A stretch of 30,918 nt of DNA from Streptomyces griseus subsp. griseus (GTDB lineage Bacteria > Actinomycetota > Actinomycetes > Streptomycetales > Streptomycetaceae), in contig NZ_JOJE01000060.1 in the NCBI RefSeq assembly GCF_000720255.1, positions 1 through 30,918 of the forward strand. Direction: 5' to 3'. The position numbers were made by a program, and so were the translations under genes. Position 1 is the stretch's first letter. The number at the start of each line of letters is the position of its first letter. Shown here in pieces: positions 22,736 through 30,808 of the stretch. The notes under the pieces were generated by a model, which saw nothing but the letters and a program-made list of their open reading frames with translations, did not search any database and had not been told where the DNA came from.

Positions 22736-23329
22736 CTACGGAGTGGGGAAGTCGCTGGTATCCAGCGTGAACCCGAACGGCTCGGGCAGCTCGATCGCGT
22801 CACCGAACTTACCGGCGCGCAGCACGCGGTAGACGTCCTGCTGAGGTTCGCCGTACAGCGTGAGCGTGGGCCCCCCAGGAGCCCAGCTGTCTACGAGGAG
22901 GTACAGGGGGACATCGGCCTGGGCGTAGCCCGCCGCCTTCTTGATCCGGTCGTGGGTCGCGTTGGACTTGGAGGTGATCTCGACGATGAGCTCGGCGGCG
23001 GCTGCGGGGATGAAGACGCCCTCCTTGGCACGCAGAACGGCCCTCGGCACCACGGCGATATCGGGGATGTAGAGCCCGTCACGAGAAGGAACCGCTGTCC
23101 CCAACGTCTGGTAGATCCCCCATTGCCGGGGGATGACCTCATACAGACTGCGCTGCACGAGGTCCGCGATGTCGTTGTGGTCGTTGGACGGCGGTGGTGC
23201 CACGGTGACGATCCCCTCGATGATCTCCACCTTGCAGCCCTCGGGTGCGTCCGTCTCCTGCCAGATCCGGACGAGGTCGTCCCACTCGTGGCCGCTGGCC
23301 GTCGAGTGGTCGACGGTGAGTGCGCTCAT
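22736..23329 (-). CDS. Uma2-family (DUF820) PD-(D/E)XK protein
   Basis: The 197-residue protein carries the Uma2 nuclease-like core: GLYIPDIAVV (Asp90), AELIVEITSKSNATHDRIKK (Glu117, then Lys/Ser in place of ExK) and YAQADVPLYLLVD. An early EIIEGIVTVAPPPSNDHN matches the family's N-terminal strand-and-His region. Uma2 proteins are very numerous in Streptomyces and cyanobacteria; enzymatic activity is generally unproven. The ATG at 23329 has GGAG 8 nt upstream. A 7+3+7 inverted repeat sits 14-30 nt before the ATG. The STAS gene follows 19 nt downstream, so the two may be cotranscribed. Confidence 0.88.
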   Translation of the reverse strand: MSALTVDHSTASGHEWDDLVRIWQETDAPEGCKVEIIEGIVTVAPPPSNDHNDIADLVQRSLYEVIPRQWGIYQTLGTAVPSRDGLYIPDIAVVPRAVLRAKEGVFIPAAAAELIVEITSKSNATHDRIKKAAGYAQADVPLYLLVDSWAPGGPTLTLYGEPQQDVYRVLRAGKFGDAIELPEPFGFTLDTSDFPTP

Positions 23330-23342
23330 GGCGGTTTCTCCA

Positions 23343-23359
23343 ATCGGTGCGTCACCGAT
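23343..23359. promoter_or_regulatory. inverted repeat upstream of Uma2 gene
   Basis: ATCGGTG-CGT-CACCGAT is a perfect 7-bp dyad 14 nt upstream of the Uma2 ATG. A further CACCGATCC half-site is at 23391-23399. It could be an operator or a 5' leader hairpin. Confidence 0.45.
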
Positions 23360-23370
23360 CCCAGCATGCC

Positions 23371-23404
23371 GAACGGGACCGGCGGCGGTCCACCGATCCC
23401 GTTC
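23371..23404 (-). terminator. hairpin after deoA
   Basis: GAACGGGA (23371-23378) pairs with TCCCGTTC (23397-23404), with possible extra inner GC pairs. It begins 22 nt after the deoA stop and separates deoA from the Uma2 gene. Confidence 0.5.
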
Positions 23405-23426
23405 ACCCGAAAGGGAAACCTCCTGG

Positions 23427-24710
23427 TCAGGCGATACGCTCCAGCACCACCCGCGACGGCGTGAACTCCGTCCCGGCCGCACCGATGTCGTACGAGCCCT
23501 CCACCGCCTGGAGCGCGTACTCGAAGCGCTCCGGGGTGTCGGTGTGGAGGGTGAGAAGGGGCTGGCCCTCCACGACCGTGTCGCCCGGCTTGGCGTGCAT
23601 CTCCACGCCGGCACCTGCCTGCACCGCATCCTCCTTGCGGGCGCGGCCCGCGCCGAGGCGCCAGGCGGCGACGCCGATGTCGTAGGCGTCCAGGCGGGTC
23701 ACCACACCGGAGGCCGGGGCCTTCACCACGTGCTGCTCGCGCGAGGTGGGCAGGGGCGCGTCCGGGTCGCCGCCCTGGGCCGCGATCATGCGGCGCCAGA
23801 CGTCCATCGCGGAGCCGTCGGCGAGGGCCTTGGCCGGGTCGGCGTCCTGCACGCCGGCCGCGTCGAGCATCTCGCGGGCGAGGGCCAGGGTCAGCTCCAC
23901 GACGTCCGCCGGGCCGCCGCCCGCCAGGACCTCTACCGACTCGCGGACCTCCAGGGCGTTGCCCGCCGTCAGGCCGAGGGGGGTGGACATGTCCGTGAGC
24001 AGGGCGACCGTCTTCACGCCGTGGTCGGTGCCCAGGCCCACCATGGTGGACGCGAGCTCGCGGGCGTCCTCGATCGTCTTCATGAAGGCGCCGGTGCCGA
24101 CCTTGACGTCCAGCACCAGCGAGCCGGTGCCCTCGGCGATCTTCTTCGACATGATCGAGGAGGCGATCAGCGGGATCGCCTCGACGGTGCCGGTGACGTC
24201 ACGCAGGGCGTACAGCTTCTTGTCGGCGGGGGCGAGTCCGTCGCCCGCAGCGCAGATCACCGCGCCCGTCCCGTCCAGTACGGACAGCATCTCCTCGTTG
24301 GAGAGCAGCGCGCGCCAGCCGGGGATGGACTCCAGCTTGTCCAGCGTGCCGCCGGTGTGGCCGAGGCCGCGGCCCGAGAGCTGCGGGACCGCCGCGCCGC
24401 AGGCCGCCACCAGCGGGGCCAGGGGCAGCGTGATCTTGTCGCCGACGCCGCCCGTGGAGTGCTTGTCGGCGGTCGGGCGGGACAGCGAGGAGAAGTCCAT
24501 GCGCTCGCCGGAGGCGATCATCGCCGCGGTCCAGCGGGCGATCTCACGGCGGTTCATGCCGTTGAGCAGGATGGCCATCGCGAGGGCCGACATCTGCTCG
24601 TCGGCGACCTCGCCGCGCGTGTACGCGTCGATGACCCAGTCGATCTGCTCGTCGCTGAGTTCGCCGCGGTCCCGCTTGGTGCGGATGACGGAGGTGGCGT
24701 CCATGGCCAT
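23427..24710 (-). CDS. deoA: thymidine (pyrimidine nucleoside) phosphorylase
   Basis: DeoA splits thymidine or deoxyuridine with phosphate to the base and 2-deoxyribose-1-phosphate, which feeds DeoC after isomerisation. The 427-residue protein has the phosphate-binding KHSTGGVGDK (residues 83-92) and the family signature SGRGLGHTGGTLDKLE (112-127). MSKKIAEGTGSLVLDVKVGT follows, and the C-terminal domain has PASGVVTRLD and GDTVVEGQPLLTLHTDT. The length is typical (about 430). ATG 24710 has AAGGAAGG 7 nt upstream; ATG 24704 is an internal alternative. It lies 98 nt downstream of cdd across a strong hairpin, so it is probably the last gene of the importer-cdd operon with attenuated expression. 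Confidence 0.95.
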   Translation of the reverse strand: MAMDATSVIRTKRDRGELSDEQIDWVIDAYTRGEVADEQMSALAMAILLNGMNRREIARWTAAMIASGERMDFSSLSRPTADKHSTGGVGDKITLPLAPLVAACGAAVPQLSGRGLGHTGGTLDKLESIPGWRALLSNEEMLSVLDGTGAVICAAGDGLAPADKKLYALRDVTGTVEAIPLIASSIMSKKIAEGTGSLVLDVKVGTGAFMKTIEDARELASTMVGLGTDHGVKTVALLTDMSTPLGLTAGNALEVRESVEVLAGGGPADVVELTLALAREMLDAAGVQDADPAKALADGSAMDVWRRMIAAQGGDPDAPLPTSREQHVVKAPASGVVTRLDAYDIGVAAWRLGAGRARKEDAVQAGAGVEMHAKPGDTVVEGQPLLTLHTDTPERFEYALQAVEGSYDIGAAGTEFTPSRVVLERIA

Positions 24711-24760
24711 GGCTTGGCCTTCCTTCCGGTATTGCCGGGTGTTGCCGGGTTGTGCGAAGC

Positions 24761-24803
24761 GTGCGGCCCCTCCGAGCACCTGACCGGCTCGGAGGGGCCG
24801 CAC
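24761..24803 (-). terminator. 16-bp hairpin between cdd and deoA
   Basis: Positions 24761-24776 (core GCGGCCCCTCCGAG) pair perfectly with 24788-24803 across an 11-nt loop, immediately after the cdd stop. It may end most transcripts or set a lower level of deoA. No separate operator is seen before deoA. Confidence 0.75.
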
Positions 24804-24808
24804 GGGAC

Positions 24809-25213
24809 TTACTTGGTGAGATGGCCGGGCCCGAAGGCCTGGGGCAGCATCTCCGACAGCGGCAGGATGCCCGCCGGGGTCTCCAGGAGCAGGCCCGGGC
24901 CGCCGAATTCGTAGAGCAGCTGGCGGCACCGGCCGCACGGGACGAGGATCTCGCCCTCGCCGTCCACGCAGGTGAAGTGCGTGAGCCGGCCGCCGCCGGT
25001 GTTCTGCAGCTCGGAGACCAGCCCGCACTCGGCGCACAGGCCGAGGCCGTACGAGGCGTTCTCGACGTTGCAGCCGGAGACGATCCGCCCGTCGTCGACG
25101 AGGGCCGCCACGCCGACCGGGTAGCCGGAGTACGGGGCGTACGCCCGGGACATGGCGTCCCGGGCCACCGCGCGCAGCGCCTCCCAGTCGACGGCCGGGT
25201 CGGCGTCGGTCAC
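24809..25213 (-). CDS. cdd: cytidine deaminase
   Basis: Cdd hydrolyses cytidine and deoxycytidine to uridine and deoxyuridine. This is the 134-residue homotetrameric type. Zinc ligands are C60 in LCAECGLVSEL and C93/C96 in VPCGRCRQLL, with the proton-shuttle Glu62. CNVENASYG binds the ribose, and YAPYSGYPVGVAA is the typical N-terminal motif. The GTG start at 25213 overlaps the upstream permease stop by 4 nt (GTGA), tying it to the importer operon, so imported cytidine is presumably deaminated at once. A strong hairpin follows before deoA. Confidence 0.95.
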   Translation of the reverse strand: MTDADPAVDWEALRAVARDAMSRAYAPYSGYPVGVAALVDDGRIVSGCNVENASYGLGLCAECGLVSELQNTGGGRLTHFTCVDGEGEILVPCGRCRQLLYEFGGPGLLLETPAGILPLSEMLPQAFGPGHLTK

Positions 25214-26469
25214 TTGCCCTGCCCCTTCCGGTAGGGGACACCGTCCGCCTTCGGCATGCGCAGCCGCTGGGCGGAGAGGGAGAGCACCAGGAGGGTCACG
25301 ATGTAGGGGGCCGCGGAGACGACTTGGCGCGGGACCTCGTCCACGCTGGCGTACCAGAAGAACATCAGGGCCGAAATGAGGAGGGTGATCGCGGTGTTCA
25401 GGGCCTTCCTCTGCCAGGCCAGGTACGCCGCACCGATCACCAGCACGATCGCGATCAGCAGGATCAGCGCGTGCACGTTGGTGGTGCCGCCGCGCAGGTT
25501 GAGGCTGTCGGTGTAGCCGAACAGGCCCGCGCCCAGCGCCAGTCCGCCCGGCATCCAGTTGCCGAAGATCATCGCGGCGAGACCGATGTAGCCGCGGCCG
25601 GCCGTCTGGCCGTCCAGGTACACGTTGGACGCGACGATCGACAGGAAGGCGCCGCCGAGACCGGCGAAGCCGCCCGAGATGATCACGGCGATGTACTTGT
25701 ACTTGTAGACGTTCACACCGAGGGACTCGGCCGCGATCGGGTTCTCGCCGCAGGAGCGCAGGCGCAGGCCGAAGGCGGTGCGCCACAGCACGTACCAGGT
25801 GGCCGGGACCAGGGCGACGGCGACGACCGTCAGCGGCGACAGGTTGGTGACCAGACCGCCGATCAGGCCCGCGATGTCGGAGACCAGGAACCAGTGTTTC
25901 TCGTTGAGCGTGTCCAGCCAGCTGGACAGACCTGGGATGTCGAAGGTGCCGAGCGAGTCGATCGGCGGGGACTGCTTGGAAGAGCCCTGCGGGGCGTCCT
26001 CGAAGGTGAACTTCGACAGGTAGCGGGTGATGCCGAGGGCCAGGATGTTCAGCGCCACACCGGAGACGATGTGGTTGACGTTGAAGGTGACCGTGGCGAT
26101 GGCGTGCAGCACGGCGCCCAGCGCGCCGCCGATGATGCCGAAGACGACACCGGTCCACGGGCCCCACTGGTAGCCGGCCCAGGCCCCGAACCAGGTGCCG
26201 AGGATCATCATGCCCTCGAGGCCGATGTTGACGACGCCCGCCCGCTCGGCCCACAGACCGCCGAGGCCCGCGAGGCCGATCGGCACGGCGAGGCGCAGCG
26301 CGGTGGACATCTGGCCGGTCGAGGTGATGCCGTCGGCGCCACTGATCAGGCGGACGACCGAGGTGAGGACCAGCACGCCCGCGATGACCAGCAGGAGTAC
26401 CGGGAGAGACATGCGGCGGCCCTTGGCGGGCCGCTTCGCCTGCGGCTTGGCGATGGTCGAGGTGCTCAT
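25210..26469 (-). CDS. nucleoside ABC transporter permease (second)
   Basis: The 419-residue permease has about ten hydrophobic segments and belongs to the branched-chain/ribose-type permeases that serve BMP-family importers (NupQ/YufQ-like). Motifs include LAGLGGLWAERAGVVNIGLE G, typical of this subfamily, TVTFNVNHIVSGVALNILAL and the cytoplasmic loop FGLRLRSCGENPIAAESLGV that docks to the ATPase. An insertion of about 60 residues (from KFTFEDAPQGSSKQ to VTNLSPL) is present before the docking loop. The ATG at 26469 has AAGGAGGTGG 7 nt upstream. It overlaps the preceding permease stop by 1 nt and the cdd start by 4 nt. Confidence 0.92.
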   Translation of the reverse strand: MSTSTIAKPQAKRPAKGRRMSLPVLLLVIAGVLVLTSVVRLISGADGITSTGQMSTALRLAVPIGLAGLGGLWAERAGVVNIGLEGMMILGTWFGAWAGYQWGPWTGVVFGIIGGALGAVLHAIATVTFNVNHIVSGVALNILALGITRYLSKFTFEDAPQGSSKQSPPIDSLGTFDIPGLSSWLDTLNEKHWFLVSDIAGLIGGLVTNLSPLTVVAVALVPATWYVLWRTAFGLRLRSCGENPIAAESLGVNVYKYKYIAVIISGGFAGLGGAFLSIVASNVYLDGQTAGRGYIGLAAMIFGNWMPGGLALGAGLFGYTDSLNLRGGTTNVHALILLIAIVLVIGAAYLAWQRKALNTAITLLISALMFFWYASVDEVPRQVVSAAPYIVTLLVLSLSAQRLRMPKADGVPYRKGQGK

Positions 26470-27593
26470 CAGACCGCCACCTCCTTCTTCTGGGTGTTCT
26501 GGGCGGCGGCCGCGGCGAGTTCGGCGCCGACCCGCTTCTGCTGGCGGCGCAGACCCCACTGGCGTACGGCCTCGTACGAGATGACGACCGCGAAGACGAT
26601 CAGGCCCTGCATGATCGTGGCGATCTCCTTGTCGTACGCCACCGGGGTCGCGTAGTCGAGGGCGGGAGAGGCCTTGTCGAGGAAGGCCCACAGCAGGGCC
26701 GCGAGGGCGATGCCGCCCGGGTTGTTGCGGCCGAGCAGTGCGATGCCGATGGCGGTGAAGCCGAGGCCCGCGGGGAAGCTGAGGCTGTAGGTGTGGGCGT
26801 CGCCGAGCAGCAGCGGCAGGCCGGAGATGCCGGCGACCGCGCCGGAGATCAGCATCGCGGTGAGCACCATGCGCTTGGCGCTGACGCCGGAGGCCGCGGC
26901 GGCCGTCTCGGACTCGCCGGTGGCCCGCAGGTCGAAGCCGAAGCGGGTGCGGTTGAGGACGAGCCAGTAGCCGATGCCCAGGGCGACGGCGAGGAAGACC
27001 AGGCCGTAGATTTCACCGACGTCCTCGCCCAGGTCGATGCCCGGCACCCAGCCCGACTTCTTCATCACGCCGGTCGTGACGTTGTCGCCGACCAGGACGC
27101 CGAAGTTGTCGCGGAGGGTGAGGTAGCCGATGAGGCTGGTGGCGATCGCGTTGAGCATGATCGTCGCCACGACCTCGCTGACGCCCCGGGTGACCTTCAG
27201 GACACCCGCGATGCCCGCCCAGAACGCGCCGGTGAGCGCTCCGACGAGGAGCAGCATCGGGATCTGGAGGAAGGAAGGCAGCGCGACGTGCGCGCCGACC
27301 ACCGCGGTCATCATGGCGCCGAGGCGGTACTGGCCGTCGACACCGATGTTGAACAGGTTCATGCGGAAGCCGAGGGCGACGCCCAGGGCGGCGATGTAGT
27401 ACAGCGACGCCTGGTTGATGATCAGCACCTGCACGTCGGAGTAACCGACCTGCTCCAGCATCAGCCCGTACGGCTCGAAGGGATTCTTGCCGGAGGCGAT
27501 CAGTACGACCGAGGTCAGCAGGATCGCCGCGACGAGCGCGATGACCGGGCCGGCCACCGCGACGAGGACGCGGTCCTTGTCGAACTTCTTCAT
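26469..27593 (-). CDS. nucleoside ABC transporter permease (first)
   Basis: The 374-residue permease (NupP/YufP-like) has about nine to ten transmembrane helices. It has the subfamily motifs NQASLYYIAALGVALGFRMN and LFNIGVDGQYRLGAM, then VLKVTRGVSEVVATIMLNAI and the ATPase-docking loop RTRFGFDLRATGESETAAAA. It pairs with the next permease to form the membrane channel. The ATG overlaps the ATPase stop by 4 nt (ATGA), indicating translational coupling. The C-terminus ends in a charged tail. Confidence 0.92.
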   Translation of the reverse strand: MKKFDKDRVLVAVAGPVIALVAAILLTSVVLIASGKNPFEPYGLMLEQVGYSDVQVLIINQASLYYIAALGVALGFRMNLFNIGVDGQYRLGAMMTAVVGAHVALPSFLQIPMLLLVGALTGAFWAGIAGVLKVTRGVSEVVATIMLNAIATSLIGYLTLRDNFGVLVGDNVTTGVMKKSGWVPGIDLGEDVGEIYGLVFLAVALGIGYWLVLNRTRFGFDLRATGESETAAAASGVSAKRMVLTAMLISGAVAGISGLPLLLGDAHTYSLSFPAGLGFTAIGIALLGRNNPGGIALAALLWAFLDKASPALDYATPVAYDKEIATIMQGLIVFAVVISYEAVRQWGLRRQQKRVGAELAAAAAQNTQKKEVAV

Positions 27594-29272
27594 CGGGCCT
27601 CGTCCTCCGGACCGGCAGCTTCCTCAGTGGTTTCAGCGGTTTGCGGGGCTTCCCCGTGCTCCAGGTGACCGGAGGCGGCACCGGTCATGGCCGAGCCCAG
27701 TTCCTCCGGGGTGATGGTGGCCGGGTCGGCGTCCGCGACCAGCCTGCCGTTGTAGATCACGCGCAGGGTGTCCGACAGTCCGATGAGTTCGTCCAGGTCG
27801 GCGGAGATCAGCAGGACGGCCAGGCCCTCGCGGCGGGCCTCGCGGATGCGGTCCCAGATCTGGGCCTGCGCGCCGACGTCCACACCGCGGGTGGGGTGGG
27901 CGGCGATCAGGAACTTCGGGTTGTGGCTCATCTCCCGGCCGACGATCAGCTTCTGCTGGTTGCCGCCGGAGAGGGAGGCGGCGGTGACGTCGATGCCGGG
28001 GGTGCGGACGTCGTACTCCTCGACGATCCGGCGGGTGTCGGCCTGGGCGCCCTTGGGGTTGAGCCAGAAGCCCTTGGCATTGGGCGCCTCGGTGACATGT
28101 CCGAGGATGCGGTTCTCCCAGAGGGGGGCCTCCAGGAGCAGGCCCTGGCGGTGGCGGTCCTCGGGGATGTAGCCCACGCCGGACTCGCGGCGCTTGCGGG
28201 TGGGCCAGGGGGTGATGTCCTCGCCGAGGAAGTGGATGGCGCCGGAGTGGGCGTGCTTGGTGCCGATCAGCGCGTCGATCAGCTCGGTCTGGCCGTTGCC
28301 CTCGACACCGGCGATGCCCATGACCTCACCGGCGTGGATGGTGAAGGTGACGTCGTCGAGGACGCGCTTGGCGTCGCCGCCGCCCGCGAACTCGGTGAGC
28401 CCCTCACCGGCGGGCTCCTCCTCCCAGCCGACGGAGGCGCCGCCGCTGGCGTAGACGGTGAGGCCCTCGACCTGGAGGACGGCCTTGTCGGTGACCGTCG
28501 ACTCGGCGGTCTCCGGGGTCGGCAGCTCGCTGCCGACCATCATCTCGGCGAGCTGACGCGGGGTGGTCTCGGAGGGGACCGCGGTGCCGACGGTCGTACC
28601 GCGCCGGATGACGGTGATCTCGTCGGCGACCGACAGGACCTCGCCCAGCTTGTGCGAGATGAAGATGACGGAGAGGCCCTCGGACTTCAGCTCGCGCAGG
28701 TTGGCGAAGAGGGCGTCGACCTCCTGCGGGACGAGGACGGCGGTCGGCTCGTCGAGGATCAGGGTGGTGGCGCCCCGGAAGAGCACCTTGAGGATCTCCA
28801 CGCGCTGCCGGTCGGCGACGCCGAGGTCCTCGACCAGGGCGTCGGGGCGGACGCCGAGGCCGTAGCGGTCGGAGATCTCCCTGATCTTCTTGCGGGCGCC
28901 GCCGCCGATGCCGTGGAGCTTCTCACTGCCGAGGACGACGTTCTCCAGGACGGTGAGGTTGTCGGCCAGCATGAAGTGCTGGTGGACCATGCCGATGCCG
29001 CGGGCGATGGCGTCGGCGGGCGACGAGAAGGAGACCTGGTTCCCCGCGACGGCGATGGTGCCCTCGTCCGGCTTCTGCATGCCGTAGAGGATCTTCATCA
29101 GCGTGGACTTGCCGGCGCCGTTCTCACCGACGAGGGCGTGGACGGTGCCCTTTCGGACCGTCAGGTGAATGTCGTGGTTGGCGACGACACCCGGGAATCG
29201 CTTGGTGATCCCCGCCAGCTCGACCGCGATCGTCGACTGTGCGGTGAGCGGAGGGCTGCTGGACGCGTCGAT
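27590..29272 (-). CDS. nucleoside ABC transporter ATPase, tandem domains
   Basis: This is an RbsA/NupO-type ATPase of about 560 residues with two nucleotide-binding domains. The first has Walker A GENGAGKST (about residues 49-57), the degenerate signature LGVADRQRVEILK and Walker B TLILDEPTAVL. The second has the weakened Walker A GVEGNGQTELI, signature SLSGGNQQKLIVGREM and AHPTRGVDVG. It energises import through the two following permeases. The start is odd: the reading frame upstream of Walker A contains no ATG, GTG or TTG before a stop. The best Shine-Dalgarno sequence (AAGGAG, 29281-29286) is 8 nt before an ATC codon at 29272, used here as a tentative start. CTG 29218, 18 codons further in, is the alternative. 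Confidence 0.9.
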   Translation of the reverse strand: MDASSSPPLTAQSTIAVELAGITKRFPGVVANHDIHLTVRKGTVHALVGENGAGKSTLMKILYGMQKPDEGTIAVAGNQVSFSSPADAIARGIGMVHQHFMLADNLTVLENVVLGSEKLHGIGGGARKKIREISDRYGLGVRPDALVEDLGVADRQRVEILKVLFRGATTLILDEPTAVLVPQEVDALFANLRELKSEGLSVIFISHKLGEVLSVADEITVIRRGTTVGTAVPSETTPRQLAEMMVGSELPTPETAESTVTDKAVLQVEGLTVYASGGASVGWEEEPAGEGLTEFAGGGDAKRVLDDVTFTIHAGEVMGIAGVEGNGQTELIDALIGTKHAHSGAIHFLGEDITPWPTRKRRESGVGYIPEDRHRQGLLLEAPLWENRILGHVTEAPNAKGFWLNPKGAQADTRRIVEEYDVRTPGIDVTAASLSGGNQQKLIVGREMSHNPKFLIAAHPTRGVDVGAQAQIWDRIREARREGLAVLLISADLDELIGLSDTLRVIYNGRLVADADPATITPEELGSAMTGAASGHLEHGEAPQTAETTEEAAGPEDEAR

Positions 29273-29301
29273 GGCGCACTCTCCTTGGGAAAGGGGCCAC
29301 T

Positions 29302-29313
29302 CTACGCGCGTAG
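29302..29313. promoter_or_regulatory. nucleoside-regulon operator CTACGCGCGTAG before the ABC operon
   Basis: Exact palindrome 30-41 nt upstream of the ATPase start. A TATTTA-like -10 lies about 12-20 nt further upstream on the minus strand, so the operator probably sits at or just after the transcription start. Confidence 0.72.
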
Positions 29314-29386
29314 CGCCCCTGCTTTAAATAGTGCCCGGACCTGACCGGTCGTTTTCGGGTACCCGATCCGTTCCGAGCATTCTGCC

Positions 29387-29430
29387 GCGCGAACGGGGGC
29401 GCGAAGAGTCCTCCCCGCGCCCCGTTCCGC
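29387..29430 (-). terminator. imperfect hairpin after the BMP gene
   Basis: The segment 29387-29403 pairs with 29416-29430 with two one-base bulges (core GAACGGGG / CCCCGTTC). It begins 65 nt after the BMP gene stop and precedes the ABC operon promoter. Likely a terminator or attenuator between the lipoprotein and importer genes. Confidence 0.5.
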
Positions 29431-29494
29431 AGTCGTAACGCTGCCATTGCAGCGCTTCCCGGCCAAGAGCCCTGACCGGGTCACAACCCGAAGG

Positions 29495-30553
29495 TCAAGA
29501 GGTCTTCACCTTGATGCTGCCGCTCTTGATGCCTTCCTCGGCCTTCTTCACCGCGTCCTGGATGGCGGTGTTGCCGGCGAAGGCGGGGTTGGAGTTCGAC
29601 AGGCTCACGCCACCGTTGGTGAGGCTGCCGCGAACCACACCGGTTTGGGGCTTCTTGTCGTGGACCGACTTGGCGAGCTCGTAGACCGCGCCCTCGACGT
29701 TCTTCATGGCCGAGGTGAGGATCGAGTCCTTGTACTTGGCCAGCGCCGCCTGCTTGTACTGGTCCGAGTCGACGCCGATCGCCCAGATCTTGTGCGCGTT
29801 GGCGGCCTTGATGACGCCCTGGCCGGAGAGACCGGCGGCGGCGTAGACGACGTCCGCGCCCGCGTCGATCTGACCCTCGGCGGCGTTCTCGCCCTTGTCG
29901 GGGCTGGAGAAGCCGCCCTCCTGGGCCGTCTCCGTCAGGTACTGCTTCTCGATCTTGATCTTCGGGTTGACCGACTGCGCGCCCTGGACGTATCCGGCCT
30001 CGAACTTGTGGATCAGCGGGATGTCCACACCGCCGACGAAGCCGATGTGGTTCTTCTTGGTGGCCTTGGCCGCCGCCACACCCGCGAGGTAGGAGGCCTC
30101 CTCCTCGTGGAAGACCATGTCGGCGACGTTCTTCGCCTGGACCTTGTCGTCGTCGATGATGCCGAAGGTCACCTTCGGGAACTTCGCCGCGACCTCCTGG
30201 ACGGCCGGCGAGTAGACGTAGCCCACGCCGATGACCGGGTTGTAACCCGACTTGGCGAGCTGCTCGAGGCGCTGCGCCTTGTCGGCGTCCGTCTCGCCGT
30301 CCTGCGGCTCGATGTCACGGCTGGTGTAGCCGAATTCCTTGTCGGCCTTCTCCAAGCCGGCGAACGCGGCATCATTGAAGGACTGGTCCCCCTTGCCGCC
30401 GACGTCGTACGCGAGACCGATGCCCTTGCTCTTGCCACCGCCACCGGAGGAAGAGTCGGACGAGCTGGACGAGCTGCTGCCACAGGCAGTCATGGTGATG
30501 GCAAGAGCTGCGGTTGCAGCGCCTGCAACCGCGATACGGGACACCCGGCGCAT
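29495..30553 (-). CDS. BMP-family nucleoside-binding lipoprotein
   Basis: The 352-residue substrate-binding protein of the PnrA/BmpA family has a signal sequence beginning MRRVSRIAVAGAATAALAIT and ending at the lipobox MTAC (Cys about 24). A Ser/Gly linker follows, then family motifs GIGLAYDVGGKGDQSFNDAA, VIGVGYVYSPAVQEVAAKFP, EEASYLAGVAAA, IGFVGGVDIPLIHKFEAGYV QG and the purine-contact Asp region AIGVDSDQYKQAA. PnrA-type proteins bind nucleosides and deliver them to the NupNOPQ class of ABC importer; the ATPase and permease genes follow on the same strand. ATG 30553 has AAGGAG 9 nt upstream and gives the signal peptide; the longer frame to 30583 does not. The variant operator is 55-66 nt upstream. 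Confidence 0.93.
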   Translation of the reverse strand: MRRVSRIAVAGAATAALAITMTACGSSSSSSSDSSSGGGGKSKGIGLAYDVGGKGDQSFNDAAFAGLEKADKEFGYTSRDIEPQDGETDADKAQRLEQLAKSGYNPVIGVGYVYSPAVQEVAAKFPKVTFGIIDDDKVQAKNVADMVFHEEEASYLAGVAAAKATKKNHIGFVGGVDIPLIHKFEAGYVQGAQSVNPKIKIEKQYLTETAQEGGFSSPDKGENAAEGQIDAGADVVYAAAGLSGQGVIKAANAHKIWAIGVDSDQYKQAALAKYKDSILTSAMKNVEGAVYELAKSVHDKKPQTGVVRGSLTNGGVSLSNSNPAFAGNTAIQDAVKKAEEGIKSGSIKVKTS

Positions 30554-30607
30554 GGAACGAGACTCCTTTGTGCAAGCGCCCATCCAGGCGCTGGTTCCGC
30601 CGCAGCG

Positions 30608-30619
30608 TAACGCGCGTAG
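30608..30619. promoter_or_regulatory. variant nucleoside-regulon operator before the BMP gene
   Basis: TAACGCGCGTAG matches CTACGCGCGTAG at 10 of 12 positions and keeps the ACGCGCGT core. It lies 55-66 nt upstream of the BMP ATG, within the 5' leader or at the transcription start. A possible -10 (TAGGGT) is further upstream on the minus strand. Confidence 0.6.
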
Positions 30620-30808
30620 ACAAATCCGAGAACCCTACCTTGCCAGAGTGTTATCCGACCGTTTTGAAGCGTAGGCAATGAGCCAGGGGCGGCTCAAGAT
30701 CACCGGCCGGACCTGGCAACGACGCACCACGCCCCACCTTCCCGTATGCCGGGGAGATGTCATGTACCAGTCTTGCGAGGCCCCACTCATGAACACATGG
30801 TGAAGCCC

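Noticed and set aside
23133..24914. 593-codon plus-strand frame opposite deoA and cdd
   Set aside because: It is antisense to two clear enzymes, with composition typical of codon-position artefacts.
27641..29344. 567-codon plus-strand frame opposite the ABC ATPase
   Set aside because: Antisense shadow rich in Gly, Asp, Val and Leu with no domain; the ATPase on the other strand is certain.
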